In this document: positions 33,411-47,000 of the stretch, piece after piece
Layout of the letters: every line of letters begins with the position of its first letter
Position numbering within the stretch: position 1 is the first letter of the stretch
DNA from: Megaleporinus macrocephalus
Taxonomy: Eukaryota; Chordata; Actinopteri; Characiformes; Anostomidae
Direction of reading: 5' to 3'
Assembly (NCBI GenBank): GCA_021613375.1
Contig: CM038720.1
Coordinates: 8,745,462 to 8,809,461 of the forward strand
Length of the DNA: 64,000 bases
Notes under the pieces: model-generated
Seen by the model: only the letters and a program-made list of their open reading frames with translations
Databases searched by the model: none
What the model was told of the DNA's origin: nothing
Position numbers and translations under genes: made by a program

Positions 33411-33416
33411 AATAAA
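33411..33416 (+). terminator. ksr1: Candidate poly(A) signal of ksr1
   Basis: AATAAA after a T-rich stretch, followed within about 20-40 bases by GT/TG-rich sequence (CTTGTCATGTGG), the usual downstream element. Best candidate for the ksr1 mRNA 3' end. Confidence 0.55.
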
Positions 33417-33689
33417 ACCGAGCTTGTCATGTGGCTGCGGCTGGGTTTGTGACTGGTCTGATGTCTGATGGAGGCTGCTGTGAATAGTTCTTACACACTC
33501 TTAGAAATTTGGCCTTCAGCGTTGACTTTAAGTTTATTGACACTCACAGGAACGTATGGGTACAGCTCAGTCCATCACATCCAGAGTCTGTTATGCTGAG
33601 AAGGGTGGAGCTGCAGCCAATAAGACTTTAACAGTCCAATATCGACAACAGGTCACACAATGATTCACTGTCTGCCAAGAATCTGTGTA

Positions 33690-34450
33690 TCGATACTGTG
33701 TTTTTGAGAATCGATACAGTATCACTAAATATAATATCGCGATACTCGATATTTTGATATTTTCTTACATCCCTAGTTCATACATATGGGTTCAGTAAAC
33801 TCCTTAGAACCCCCTCCAAGGAAGCTGTCCCGAACCCCAGTCGGATCACTAGGGACAGATGGAACATGGAGGCGGGCCTATAAGACTGTGTAGTTGCAGA
33901 AACCACTAAACCAGGTTCGAGATCTCCTCCAAGAACATCTGAGCCGCAGCATCCTCAAGAATAAAGCTCCTACTATCCACGCAGTCGGTGATGTTGAGGA
34001 GAACAGCAGCTGCTCTATTGTGTGATGGGTCTCCTTTTCTAAGTGAGGAGCTGCTTATTGCAACCAAGAATCTGTGTATCGGTACTGTGTTGACAGTATC
34101 ACCAAACATAATATCGCGATACTCGATATTTTGATATTTTCTTACATCCCTAGTTCATACATATGGGTTCAGTAAACTCCTTAGAACCCCCTCCAAGGAA
34201 GCTGTCCTGAACCCCAGTCGGATCACTAGGGCCAGATGGAACATGGAGGCGGGCCTATAAGACTGTGTAGTTGCAGAAACCACTAAACCAGGTTCGAGAT
34301 CTCCTCCAAGAACATCTGAGCCGCGGCATCCTCAAGAATAAAGCTCCTACTATCCACGCAGTCTGTGATGTTGAGGAGAACAGCAGATGCTCTATTGTGT
34401 GATGGATCTGGGTCTCCTTTTCTAAGTGAGGAGCTGCTTATTGCAACACT
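33690..34450. repeat. Tandem duplication, two ~380-bp units
   Basis: The block from 'cgatactcgatattttgata' through 'cccctccaaggaagctgtc', 'tgagccgcagcatcctcaag' and 'agtgaggagctgcttattgc' occurs at about 33733-34060 and 34115-34445 with few differences. The unit start carries the TATCGATACT-type motifs of the hAT debris at 25.2-26.4 kb. No coding content recognised. Confidence 0.85.
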
Positions 34451-34679
34451 ATGCATCCTTTCAGACCCATAGCACTGAAGTGTCTTCTCACAGTGGAAGG
34501 ATGGATGGAAACACCTGATCTGAAGCCAGAGTGGAGCTCGATGTTCTCCCCTTTCTCTACCCTAAACAAATAGTGGGAAACATAACATATCAGCAGATGT
34601 TTCAAGGTCACCAACAGAGGTCTACATACCAGTCTAGAAGAAACGATGTGAGCGTCACCATCAAACTTCATCCCTTCAC

Positions 34680-35725
34680 CATCACCTCTTCAGGTACAAA
34701 GTGGTACTACAGTAACACCATAGTGACTCACCATCACCTCTTCAGATACAAAGTGGTACTACAGTAACACCATAGTGACTCACCATCACCTCTTCAGGTA
34801 CAAAGTGGTACTACAGTAACACCATAGTGACTCACCATCACCTCTTCAGATACAAAGTGGTACTACAGTAACACCATAGTGACTCACCATCACCTCTTCA
34901 GGTACAAAGTGGTACTACAGTAACACCATAGTGACTCACCATCACCTCTTCAGATACAAAGTGGTACTACAGTAACACCATAGTGACTCACCATCACCTC
35001 TTCAGATACAAAGTGGTACTACAGTAACACCATAGTGACTCACTATCACCTCTTCAGATACAAAGTGGTACTACAGTAACACCATAGTGACTCACCATCA
35101 CCTCTTCAGGTACAAAGTGATACTACAGTGACTCACTATCACCTCTTCAGATACAAAGTGGTACTACAGTGACTCACTATCACCTCTTCAGGTACAAAGT
35201 GGTATTACAGTGACTCATTGTCACCTCTTCAGGTACAAAGTGGTAGTACAGTGACTCAATATCACCTCTTCAGGTACAAAGTGGTACTACAGTGACTCAC
35301 TATCACCTCTTCAGGTACAACGTGGTACTACAGTGACTCACTATCACCTCTTCAGGTACAAAATGGTACTTCAGTGACTCACTATCACCTCTTCAGGTAC
35401 AAAATGGTACTACAGTGACTCACTATCACCTCTTCAGATACAAAGTGGTACTACAGTGACTCACTTTCACCTTTTCAGGTATAAAGTGGTACTACAGTGA
35501 CTCACTATCACCTCTTCAGGTACAAAATGGTACTACAGTGACTCACTTTCACCTTTTCAGGTATAAAGTGGTACTACAGTGACTCACTATCACCTCTTCA
35601 GGTACAAAATGGTACTACGGTGACTCACTATCACCTCTTCATGTACAAAGTGATACTAACGCAGCTCACTATCACCTCTTTAGGTACAAAGTGGCGATAC
35701 AGTGTCTCACTATCACCTCTACACT
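34680..35725. repeat. Minisatellite, 52-bp then ~41-bp units
   Basis: The left part (to about 35110) repeats a ~52-bp unit containing 'ggtactacagtaacaccata' and 'tcaccatcacctcttcag', about 8 copies. The right part repeats a shorter unit lacking the AACACCATA segment, about 14 copies. The shorter unit is a deletion derivative of the longer one. Confidence 0.85.
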
Positions 35726-36034
35726 AGACAGTACAAGCATGCTAATTTCAGTAGATATCTCTGCAACACAAAACACAGACATCAAAATATTTTTTTTCAC
35801 ATTCTGTTGATAATTTTATTTAATTTTGGAAACTAAAGAAATCCCTGATTGCACCTTCAAACCTCTGCTGTTGCAATAGCCAGGTTTCTGTTTAGTAGCT
35901 AAACTCAATTACGCAAATGACTGAAGTGTTGCATAAAATATATGCAAACTATTACAGAATAACCCTTTCAGTCATGTGGCTATTTTACTATATTATTAAA
36001 AAACACTTAGACCTAGATAAAGTGGTCAGCACTG

Positions 36035-36245
36035 TCTCCTCACAGTAAGATGATCTGGGTGGGATTCCCGGTCCGGGTGGGTCTGTATGGAGTGTGTATG
36101 GTCTCTCCGTGCTTGAGTGGGTTTCCTCGGGTACTCCGGTTTCCTCCCACAGTCCAAACACATGCATGTTAGGTTGATCTCTCACTCTAAACTGCCCGTA
36201 GGTGTGAGTGTGTGCGTGAGTGTGTGTTGACCCTGACTAGACTTA
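36035..36245. mobile_element. SINE-like repeat
   Basis: Contains 'ggtcagcactgtctcctcac', 'gggattcccggtccgggtgg' (resembling a tRNA B box region), 'ggtttcctcccacagtccaa' and 'ctctaaactgcccgtaggtg'. These blocks occur in this order in a repeat common across fish genomes. Confidence 0.6.
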
Positions 36246-36539
36246 CAGGATAGTCAGGGTCAACACCCACATGGATAGACTTACAGAGTTACAGTTTCAT
36301 TTGTTCAGAAGTGAAACCAACTTGGATGCTGTCAGTTTTATATGAAGCCCAATGGCAACAGCTCGTGCCAAAGGAGCCGCAGTCCACAGTGTATACAGTG
36401 TGGTCCGCTGGACAACTGGCCTTTTAGGCTTCTCTACATCCCACATTGATAAATTCGTCAGTATTATAATACTGATAATTCACATATCTATATTAGAATA
36501 TTGATTTACTACCATTATATCATCCAAAAAACTCTAAAA

Positions 36540-36750
36540 ATCATAATTTTCCAGGAGAGAATGAAAACATTCCTAACTTATCCTAATGTAAGGATGTGTT
36601 ATTCCAAGTTTTTTGGAGCATTTCTATTGGTCCGTACATTATAAGGTTTTCACAGGATATAAAGAGCAGCTGTGGTTATAATACAGAAAAAGAATATAGA
36701 AAAATGAAAATCAACAAATATGGAAGTACCTGTTTTTCTTTATTCAGCCA
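36540..36750. mobile_element. Recurrent MITE, diverged copy
   Basis: Shares 'ggagcatttctattggtccg', 'agaaaaatgaaaatcaacaa' and 'tacctgtttttctttattc' with the family. The left terminus is not recognisable. Confidence 0.6.
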
Positions 36751-37046
36751 CAGTATGCATTACAGATCGCAGTTAAACTGCCAGTGTCGTTGCCATAAGG
36801 CAACAAAACACCAGGTTTGCCCCCGCGGCCCCCTGTTTTAGCTATCAATGAATCGTTATTTTCAATACAGTAAAGTACGGGTTCAAATCTGGGTCCACAA
36901 CATGTTTTATGAGGCCATAAAACAATGTGTGACCCATATTGTGGAAAGCTGCCGGCGACTGTGTTGATCATTAACTCACAGGTGAGTTTTGTTAGGCGGC
37001 TGTAATATGATAACCAGCCTCTCGGGAATATCCTGCCTCTGCCAGG

Positions 37047-37057
37047 GAAACCGAAAC
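37047..37057 (+). promoter_or_regulatory. Candidate interferon response element (ISRE)
   Basis: GAAACCGAAAC fits the GAAANNGAAA core bound by IRF/ISGF3. It lies about 104-114 bp upstream of the galectin start codon. Mammalian LGALS9 is interferon-inducible, so the position makes sense. No clear TATA box was seen nearby. Confidence 0.4.
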
Positions 37058-37160
37058 TCAACGCCATAGCTGAGAGGTGCCTGAACAAAGCCAGCTCCAC
37101 AGCAGCTTGTGACCAGCAGCTCCCTGATCTTGATTCCTGATCATCTCGTCCGCTGTCCAG

Positions 37161-37190
37161 ATGGCCTACCAACAACCTTACCTACATCCG
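37161..37190 (+). CDS. lgals9: galectin exon 1: start codon and N-terminus
   Basis: ATG followed by nine codons, [10 protein letters not shown], then CCG|gtgagc. Human galectin-9 also has a very short first coding exon (MAFSGSQAPYLSP). The upstream bases (about 37060-37160) are the likely 5' UTR. The start is chosen because it is the only ATG in frame with exon 2. Confidence 0.85.
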
Positions 37191-37541
37191 GTGAGCTCTT
37201 CAGTACTCATTTTAAAAAATCTATTGTGGTTTGAGGTATATGAGCTTCTTCAGTAGCACCACTATCAGCGGTGATCACACTTCTACATGTGGACACACGC
37301 TGTAGTCACTAAGCCAAGATTCTAGGATTTTAAAACTTCTGCATATCTTTCTGTTTAGAGACTTCCCTTTTCGGGCTGCATCCAGAGTGGCCTGTTTGAA
37401 GGGAAGACCATCACTTTGACTGGTAGAGTCCTTGCAGGAGCGGAGAGGTGAGCTGCACTGAGTCTGCTTGGCCTGTATGCAAATCCTGAGGCAAACCATA
37501 ACACAGTGTCCACTGTTTTTGATATTATATATACCTTTATA

Positions 37542-37616
<75 letters not shown>

Positions 37617-37680
37617 GAACTGTGTTCAGATATTAAGATGCTAAATGCTATGAATCAGTACATTGCATTGAAATGTAATA

Positions 37681-37726
<46 letters not shown>

Positions 37727-37946
37727 TCTTTTATTTATATAGCGCTGTCCAAGAAACTCAAAGAGGCTTTACAAACAGAACAATACAAGATACAATCATA
37801 TCATAAAATATATAGTAGACAATTAAAAAACCCAGGGTGGCCTGTACGAAGGGAAGACCATCACTGTGACTGGTGGAGTCCTTGCAGGAGTGGAGAGTCT
37901 GCTTGGCCAGTATGCAAATCCTTTGTGATACTATATAAACTTTTGG

Positions 37947-38002
<56 letters not shown>

Positions 38003-41000
38003 AAATGTAATAAATAATAATAATACATTTTATTTGTATAGCGCTTTCCAAGAAACTCAAACAAAGCAATACAAGATATAATCATATCATAAAATATATA
38101 GTATACAAGTAAAATAAAACATGTGTGGTGGGGGTGGGGGGACAAGCAGCAGGAGGGCATACACAAAAATAAGGAATAAAATAAGAAAAAATAAAAAGTA
38201 CAAATATAAACAAGGTATGACCTTACAAACTAAAAGCAGGTCTGAAAAGCTGAGTTTCGAGAAGAGACAGATCCGAGCAGTCTCATGTGGATAGGTATGG
38301 ATACGGCTCTATCACCCCAGATAGATGTGGACAGACTCATTCAGATGGTTCATTGTAGAAAGACTTCTTCACAGCGGTGGTGATGGGAACCATGTCTGCG
38401 GTGCAATCTAACCACGTTACTACATATTTCTAAAACCAGTCAATGTACATTCAACTTCTGAGTTTCATATGTGAGGTTGATTGTGATAAAATACTAGAAC
38501 ATCTGAAAATCATACATTTTCTTTAGGGACTATTTTGCCTCACAGTGCCCTGCATGTATCCCTCCACCGTGAATTGATTTCAAGGACACAACTATCATAA
38601 AACTCAGAGCATCTCAGATATCAGGCGGTGGATTCATAACCAGTTCATATTACAACCTTCTACGAGGGAGATTTTATAGGCTGTAAACTCTTTAGACGTC
38701 TGGTTCCATTCCCTGCCACTGTAAATAGAGCTGTCATGAGCATGACATGATCTTGTGAATTTACCTGCCTGTGCTTGTTCAGTGTTTGCAGTTATTCAAA
38801 TCAACTCTGGATAACTAGAAGCTACATGTCCTTCATGGTGTAGAAAATATAAACAAAAAGAAACAGTCGTTCTTCTGGCACATGTGCTAAATATGTTCAA
38901 ATAAACCACTTCCCTGCTGAATAGAAGAATTCACACCAATGGGAGTAATGGATTAATGGATATATAACTATTATGAGTTATGTAATAACTGAAGACTGGC
39001 TTTCTTCTTCCAGTCCAGGCCCCTATAAACTCATTGACTCCCTATTGTTCAATCCTATATCAGTCCTACCACAGTTCTGAAGATGGGGTACTGGCCTTCT
39101 GGTCTCAACCTTCAGCCCAAGTTCTCAGACCTCTCTCTCCTTCCTCAATCAGTCTTCCGTCATACTGCCACCAAACATGGAAGGCACGGTCCCAATATGA
39201 GAGTTGGCTTAATGGTTCCAGGCCCCAAGTTTACCATAGGACACCTTTAGATCACTGCCTAAAGCTAGTATTGTGCTGGTTTATGCTGGTACAGTGATAA
39301 TTTAGTTGTGGGATAACTGAACTAAACATCACAGGGTTAATGAATTGGCTGGTGGTCAACATATTAACTTATGTTGGTCAGCATGCCAGCATCCGAAGCA
39401 CAACATATCGCTGCTATCAAAACAAAACCTTCGATCTCTAAAAAGTAAAAAAAAATACATTACTTTTAATGTAAGTAAATGACAGCAGATGCTTTCCCAA
39501 GTCATTTTGGGCCATTTCTATAGGTCCATTCATCACGCATCTCCGAAAAAAGGCAAAACCAACAGAAATTGGTGCACAAGCTTTTGTTCCAACAGCCAAG
39601 CTGACAGGCATCGCCAGAAACCATCAAACAGGTCTAGGATGCATCACAGGTCGTCTGTTAAACCCAGAGGTGTCAAGGATGGTTCATAGGGTTAAATTTT
39701 GTGAATTGTATTGACAGGTTTCATGTAGATCTCGGTACCATGGGGTCACCGGACATAGCCTTCCACTTCAACCCACGCTACAGCAAAAACTCAGTCGTGG
39801 TGTGTAACACCCTGCAGAGTTCATCCTGGGGCACAGAGCAACGGAGCCAGCACATGCCGCTGCCCAGAGGGTCCAACTTCATCCTCACCTTCCTGGTCAA
39901 CCGTGACTCCTATTCGGTGAGCTAACAGCATCTGCTTTCCTACACATGCTCGTTTTATGGCCTCTGTAAACAGGGATGGGGAGTGACCAGGCCCATTTAC
40001 TCACACACATTTGAAAAGTGAACAATACAGCCTAGAACAGTACAGTATATAACAGCACAGTACAGAACAAAACAATAGAGTATGGAACAGTATAGTACAG
40101 TACAGAACAATAGAGTATGGAACAGTATAGTACAGTACAGAAGTGTACATTGCATAACTGTATAGTATAGTACAGTACACAACAGCACAGTACATTGCAT
40201 AACAGTAGAGTATAGTACAGTATATAATAACACAGTACATCGCATAACAGTAGAGCATCAAACAGTATACAACAGCACAGTATAGTACAGAACAATAGAG
40301 TGCAAAACAGTATAGTACAGTACAGAAGTGTACATTGCATAACTGTAGAGTATAGTGCAGTATAGTACAGTATGCAACAGCGCAGTGCATTAAATAACAG
40401 TATATTACAGTATGGTATAGTACAGGAAAGAATATAACAGCACAGTACATTGCACAACAGTAGATTATAATACAGTAGAGTAGAGTACAGAACAGTACAG
40501 TAGATTGTAATACAGTAGAGTAGAGTACAGAACAGTACAGTAGATTACAACACAGTAGAGTAGAGTACAAAACAGTACAGTACATTATAATACAGTAGAA
40601 TAGATTAGAGTACAAAACAGTACAGTACATTATAATACAGTAGAATAGATTAGAGTGCAGAACAGTACAGTAGATTATAATACAGTAAAGTAGAGTACAG
40701 AACAGTACAGTAGATTATAATACAGTAGAGTAGAGTACAGAACAGTACAGTAGATTATAACACAGTAGAGTAGGTTACAGTACATTATAATACAGTAGAA
40801 TAGATTAGAGTACAGAACAGTACAGTAGATTATAATACAGTAAAGTAGAGTACAGAACAGTACAGTACATTATAATAAAGTAGAATAGATTAGAGTACAG
40901 AACAGTACAGTAGATTATAATACAGTAGAATAGAGTAGAGTACAGAACAGAACAGTAGATTATAATACAGTAGAATAGATTAGAGTACAGAACAGTACAG

Positions 41001-44000
41001 TAGATTATAATACAGTAAAGTAGAGTACAGAACAGAACAGTAGATTATAATACAGTAGAGTAGAGTACAGAATAGTACAGTAGATTATAATACAGTAGAA
41101 TAGAGTAGAGTACAGAACAGTACAGTAGATTATAATACAGTAGAGTAGATTACAGAACAGTACAGTAGATTATAATACAGTAGAATAGAGTAGAGTACAG
41201 AACAGTACATTATAATACAGTAGAATAGGGTACAGTAGATTATAATACAGTAGAATAGAGTAGAGTACAGAACAGTACAGTACATTATAATACAGTAGAA
41301 TAGAGTAGAGTACAGAACAGTACAGTAGATTATAATACAGTAGAGTAGAGTACAGAACAGGACAGTAGATTATAATACAGTAGAGTAGAGTACAGAACAG
41401 TAGATTATAACACAGTAGAGTAGGGTACAGTAGATTGTAATACAGTAGAATAGAGTAGAGTACAGTACAGTAGATTATAACACAGTAGAGTAGGGTACAG
41501 TACATTATAATACAGTAGAATAGAGTAGAGTACAGAACAGGACAGTAGATTGTAACACAGTAGAGTACAGAACAGTACAGTAGATTATAACAGTAGAGTA
41601 CAGAACAGTACAGTAGATTATAACAGTAGAGTAGAGTACAGAACAGTACAGTAGATTATAATACAGTAGAATAGAGTAGAGTACAGAACAGTACAGTAGA
41701 TTACAATACAGTAGAGTAGAGTATAGTACAGTACAGTAGATTGTAACACAGTAGAGTAGAGTACAGAACAGTACAGTAGATTATAATACAGTAGAGTACA
41801 GAACAGTACAGTAGATTATAAAACAGTAGAATAGAGTACAGAACAGTACAGTAGATTGTAACACAGTAGAGTAGAGTACAGAACAGTACAGTAGATTATA
41901 ATACAGTAGAGTACAGAACAGTACAGTAGATTATAAAACAGTAGAATAGAGTACAGAACAGTACAGTAGATTGTAACACAGTAGAGTAGAGTACAGAACA
42001 GTACAGTGGATTATAATACAGTAGAGTACAGAACAGTACAGTAGATTATAAAACAGTAGAATAGAGTACAGAACAGTAGAGTAGATTATAACACAGTAGA
42101 GTACAGAACAGTACAGTAGATTATAACACAGTAGAGTACAGAACAGTACAGTAGATTATAACACAGTAGAGTAGAGTACAGAACAGTACAGTAGATTATA
42201 ACACAGTAGAGTAGAATACAGAACAGTACAGTAGATTATAACACAGTAGAGTAGAATACAGAACAGTACAGTAGATTATAACACAGTAGAGTAGAGTACA
42301 GAACAGTACAGTAGATTATAACACAGTAGAGTACAGAATAGTACAGTACATTATAATACAGTAGAATAGAGTAGAGTACAGAACAGTATAGTAGATTCTA
42401 ATAGAGTAGAATACAGAACAGTACAGTAGATTATAACACAGTAGAGTAGAGTACAGAACAGTACAGTAGATTATAACACAGTAGAGTAGAATACAGAACA
42501 GTACAGTAGATTATAACACAGTAGAGTACAGAATAGTACAGTACATTATAATACAGTAGAATAGAGTAGAGTACAGAACAGTACAGTAGATTATAACACA
42601 GTAGATTAGAGTACAGAACAGTACAGTAGATTATAACACAGTAGAGTACAGAATAGTACAGTACATTATAATACAGTAGAATAGAGTAGAGTACAGAACA
42701 GTACAGTAGATTATAACACAGTAGAGTAGAATACAGAACAGTACAGTAGATTCTAACACAGTAGAGTAGAGTACAGAACAGTACAGTAGATTATAACACA
42801 GTAGAGTAGAATACAGAACAGTACAGTAGATTATAACACAGTAGAGTAGAGTACAGAACAGTACAGTAGATTATAACACAGTAGAGTAGAATACAGAACA
42901 GTACAGTAGATTCTAACACAGTAGAGTAGAATACAGAACAGTACAGTAGATTCTAACACAGTAGAGTAGAATACAGAACAGTACAGTACATTATAACACA
43001 GTAGAGTAGAATACAGAACAGTACAGTACATTATAACACAGTAGAGTAGAATACAGAACAGTACAGTAGATTACAACACAGTAGAGTAGAGTACAGAACA
43101 GTACAGTAGATTATAACACAGTAGAGTAGAATACAGAACAGTACAGTACATTATAACACAGTAGAGTAGAATACAGAACAGTACAGTAGATTACAACACA
43201 GTAGAGTAGAGTACAGAACAGTACAGTAGATTATAACACAGTAGAGTAGAATACAGAACAGTACAGTAGATTACAACACAGTAGAGTAGAGTACAGAACA
43301 GTACAGTACATTATAACACAGTAGAGTAGAATACAGAACAGTACAGTAGATTACAACACAGTAGAGTAGAGTACAGAACAGTACAGTAGATTATAACACA
43401 GTAGAGTAGAATACAGAACAGTACAGTACATTATAACACAGTAGAGTAGAATACAGAACAGTACAGTAGATTACAACACAGTAGAGTAGAGTACAGAACA
43501 GTACAGTAGATTATAACACAGTAGAGTAGAGTACAGAACAGTACAGTAGATTCTAACACAGTAGAGTAGAATACAGAACAGTACAGTAGATTACAACACA
43601 GTAGAGTAGAGTACAGAACAGTACAGTAGATTATAACACAGTAGAGTAGAGTACAGAACAGTACAGTACATTATAACACAGTAGAGTAGAATACAGAACA
43701 GTACAGTAGATTACAACACAGTAGAGTAGAGTACAGAACAGTACAGTAGATTATAACACAGTAGAGTAGAGTACAGAACAGTACAGTACATTATAACACA
43801 GTAGAGTAGAGTACAGAACAGTACAGTAGATTGTAATACAGTAGAGTAGAGTATAGTACAGAACAGAACAGTGGAAACCATTACAGATAGTACAAAACAG
43901 TTCAGTATAGTAAAGTACAGAACACGGAGCAACGGGGCCACCACATGCCACTGCCCAGAGTGTCTAACTTCATTCTCGCCTTGCTGGTCAACCGTGACTC

Positions 44001-47000
44001 GTATTTGGTTAGCTAACAGCATCTGCTTTCCTACACATGCTTGTTTTACGGCCTCTGTTGTGAGATGTGTACGGGGATGGGGAGTGACCAGGTCCATTTA
44101 CTCACACACTTTTAAAAGAACCTGTTTTTTCCTCAGTTCTATTATATTATATATTTACTTCCTGATCTCTGTCTGGGGTTGAATTTAATTTTGTTGTGTT
44201 GCGTCAGCTCCTGGACTTAAGGATTTAAAAACAGCACATGTCAAACTATAGAGAATGTGAGACCCCTAACAAGCACCTGCAAAACCTGGTATCAAAACTG
44301 CCCCTATCAGATAAAGCTTTCGTTTTTAGAGAAAGCGGGACAGTTATGCTGCACTCAGGACAACTCAGGAGACCCAAAACCAGTTTAACTGAATCTTTTC
44401 ATGTTTGTGTCCCAGGTGATCGTGAATGGAGTCCATTTCATGGAATACTTGCACCGTCTCCCTGTGTCCCGTGTGAATGCCATCTCAGTGGATGGTGGAG
44501 TAGAGATTGAATCCATTGCTTTTCAGAATCCAGCTGTAAGTATTAAGCAACAGAATTGGGGCGGGCGGGGTGGGGGAGGGGCGGGAACAGGATTTCGGTC
44601 CTGGCTTTATATCTTAACACCAACCAATATGATTTTTTATATCTACAGACCTCCTGTGTCCAGCAGCCTGACTTTGTATACCCGGTAGGCTTTTCTGATT
44701 ACAACACGTCTTCAATTCAGTTACTCACACAGTAACACACATTAAGATGTTGGCTAATTTGGGGGCTCCAGCTGTAAAAGGTTTCTCCCTGGCTCTGTGT
44801 CAATACATTTTTACAAGCCTTTGCCAACTTTGAGTCACATAAGTTACAGAAGTTGCAGAAGTGGCCACAGTGCAGTACAGTAGAGTACAGCTCTGTACAG
44901 CAGAGTAAAGTATAAGTACAGCAGAGTACAATAGAATAAGGTACAAAACAGTATAGTACAGAACAGTACAGTACAGAACAGAACAGTATAGAACAGAAAA
45001 TTACAGTACAGAACAGTAGAGGACAAAAGAGTACAGTACAGTACAGTAAAGAACAGAACAGAACAGTAGAGTAGAGTACAATGGACTACAGTACAGTACA
45101 ATACAGTATAGAACAGAACAGTACAGTACAGTATAGAACAGAACAGTAGAGTACAATAGACTACAGTACAGTACAATACAGTATAGAACAGAACAGTACA
45201 GTACAGTATAGAACAGAACAGAAGAGTACAATAGACTACAGTACAGTACAATACAGTATAGAACAGAACAGTAGAGTACAGTATAGAACAGAACAGTAGA
45301 GTACAATAGACTACAGTACAGTACAATACAGTATAGAACAGAACAGTACAATACAGTATAGAACAGAACAGCAGAGTACAATAGACTACAGTACAATACA
45401 ATACAGTATAGAACAGAACAGTACAGTACAGTATAGAACAGAACAGTAGAGTACAATAGACTACAGTACAGTACAATACAGTATAGAACAGAACAGTACA
45501 GTACAGTATAGAACAGAACAGCAGAGTACAATAGACTACAGTACAGTACAATACAGTATAGAACAGAACAGTACAGTACAGTATAGAACAGAACAGCAGA
45601 GTACAATAGACTACAGTACAGTACAATACAGTATAGAACAGAACAGTACAGTACAGTATAGAACAGAACAGCAGAGTACAATAGACTACAGTACAGTATA
45701 ATACAGTATAGAACAGAACAGTACAGTACAGTATAGAACAGAACAGTAGAGTACAATAGACTACAGTACAGTATAATACAGTACAGTACAGAACAGTACA
45801 ATACAGTATAGAACAGAACAGCAGAGTACAATAGACTACAGTACAGTACAATACAGTATAGAACAGAACAGTACAGTACAGTATAGAACAGAACAGCAGA
45901 GTACAATAGACTACAGTACAGTACAATACAGTATAGAACAGAACAGTACAGTACAGTATAGAACAGAACAGTAGAGTACAATAGACTACAGTACAGTACA
46001 ATACAGTATAGAACAGAACAGTACAGTACAGTATAGAACAGAACAGCAGAGTACAATAGACTACAGTACAGTACAATACAGTATAGAACAGAACAGTACA
46101 GTACAGTATAATACAGTACAGTACAGCACAATAGCGTACAATACAGTACAGTACAGAACAGTGCAGTACAGTACAGTACAGTACAGTACAGTACAGAACA
46201 GTACAGTACAGAACAGAACAGTACAGAACAGTACAGAACAGTACAGAACAGTGCAGTACAGTACAGAACAGTACAGAACAGTACAGAACAGTGCAGTACA
46301 GTACAGAACAGTACAGAACAGTACAGAACAGTGCAGTACAGTACAGTACAGTACAAGGGGAGGAGGGGACAGGAAGGAGCGGGTTATTTACTCGCCCTCA
46401 GCTAAATAATCTCATCTTCTAAGTCAGCATCTGTGTAAGTGCTTGCAGTACCATGGTGTGGTGTAGGGGGAGAGCGAGCTGGCTGGAGGGAACTGACAAC
46501 TAAATTTGGAGAAGATTTTTAAGAAATCAGCATGAAAATACATTTAAATTCAACTGCCAGTTTGACATGGTTACAACTTGGACCTTCACTTGCAGGTGCA
46601 GAGGGGCCAGTGCAAAGCATCCGGCCGAAAACCACAGAGCCAACACAGACATGTAGGCCTGCAGCAGGTACACAGGAGTTTCACTGTGAAGGAATTCACT
46701 TCAGCTAGTTATAAAGTTTTACTTACACTGAATTTCATGTCTCTGCTTGTCGCTGGTTTAACTTCTAAAACTGCACTTCTGTGAAACTACTGTAAATTCT
46801 GGACTGTAACTATAGGGTGTGGAATTGAGGTGGGGCCCTGCAGGCAGCACATTAAGGTTTAAGGGGCCCATATTACTTTCTAGTTCATATGTATGTTTAG
46901 ATATGCCTACATATACTCATCTATACAGCACTTTAGCCCCACCCATTTACCCTGAAACTATTAGAAGTATATCTGCTCGGAATGTTTTTTAATCTAGTGC

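Larger units (their letters stand above)
26935..33430 (+). other. ksr1: Presumed ksr1 3' UTR
   Basis: From the stop at 26932-26934 to the AATAAA at 33411 no better terminal site was found. The final part (about 33000-33430) looks like genuine 3' UTR: T-rich, several ATTTA pentamers, then the signal. The 6.5-kb span contains transposon copies and a CT array. Either it is one long exon, or it is broken by a UTR intron or an earlier poly(A) site. Transcript data would decide. Confidence 0.5.

Noticed and set aside
40001..40630. 209- and 141-codon Tyr/Cys/Leu-rich minus-strand frames
   Set aside because: They lie in the irregular left part of the 40-bp minisatellite and consist only of repeat translation.
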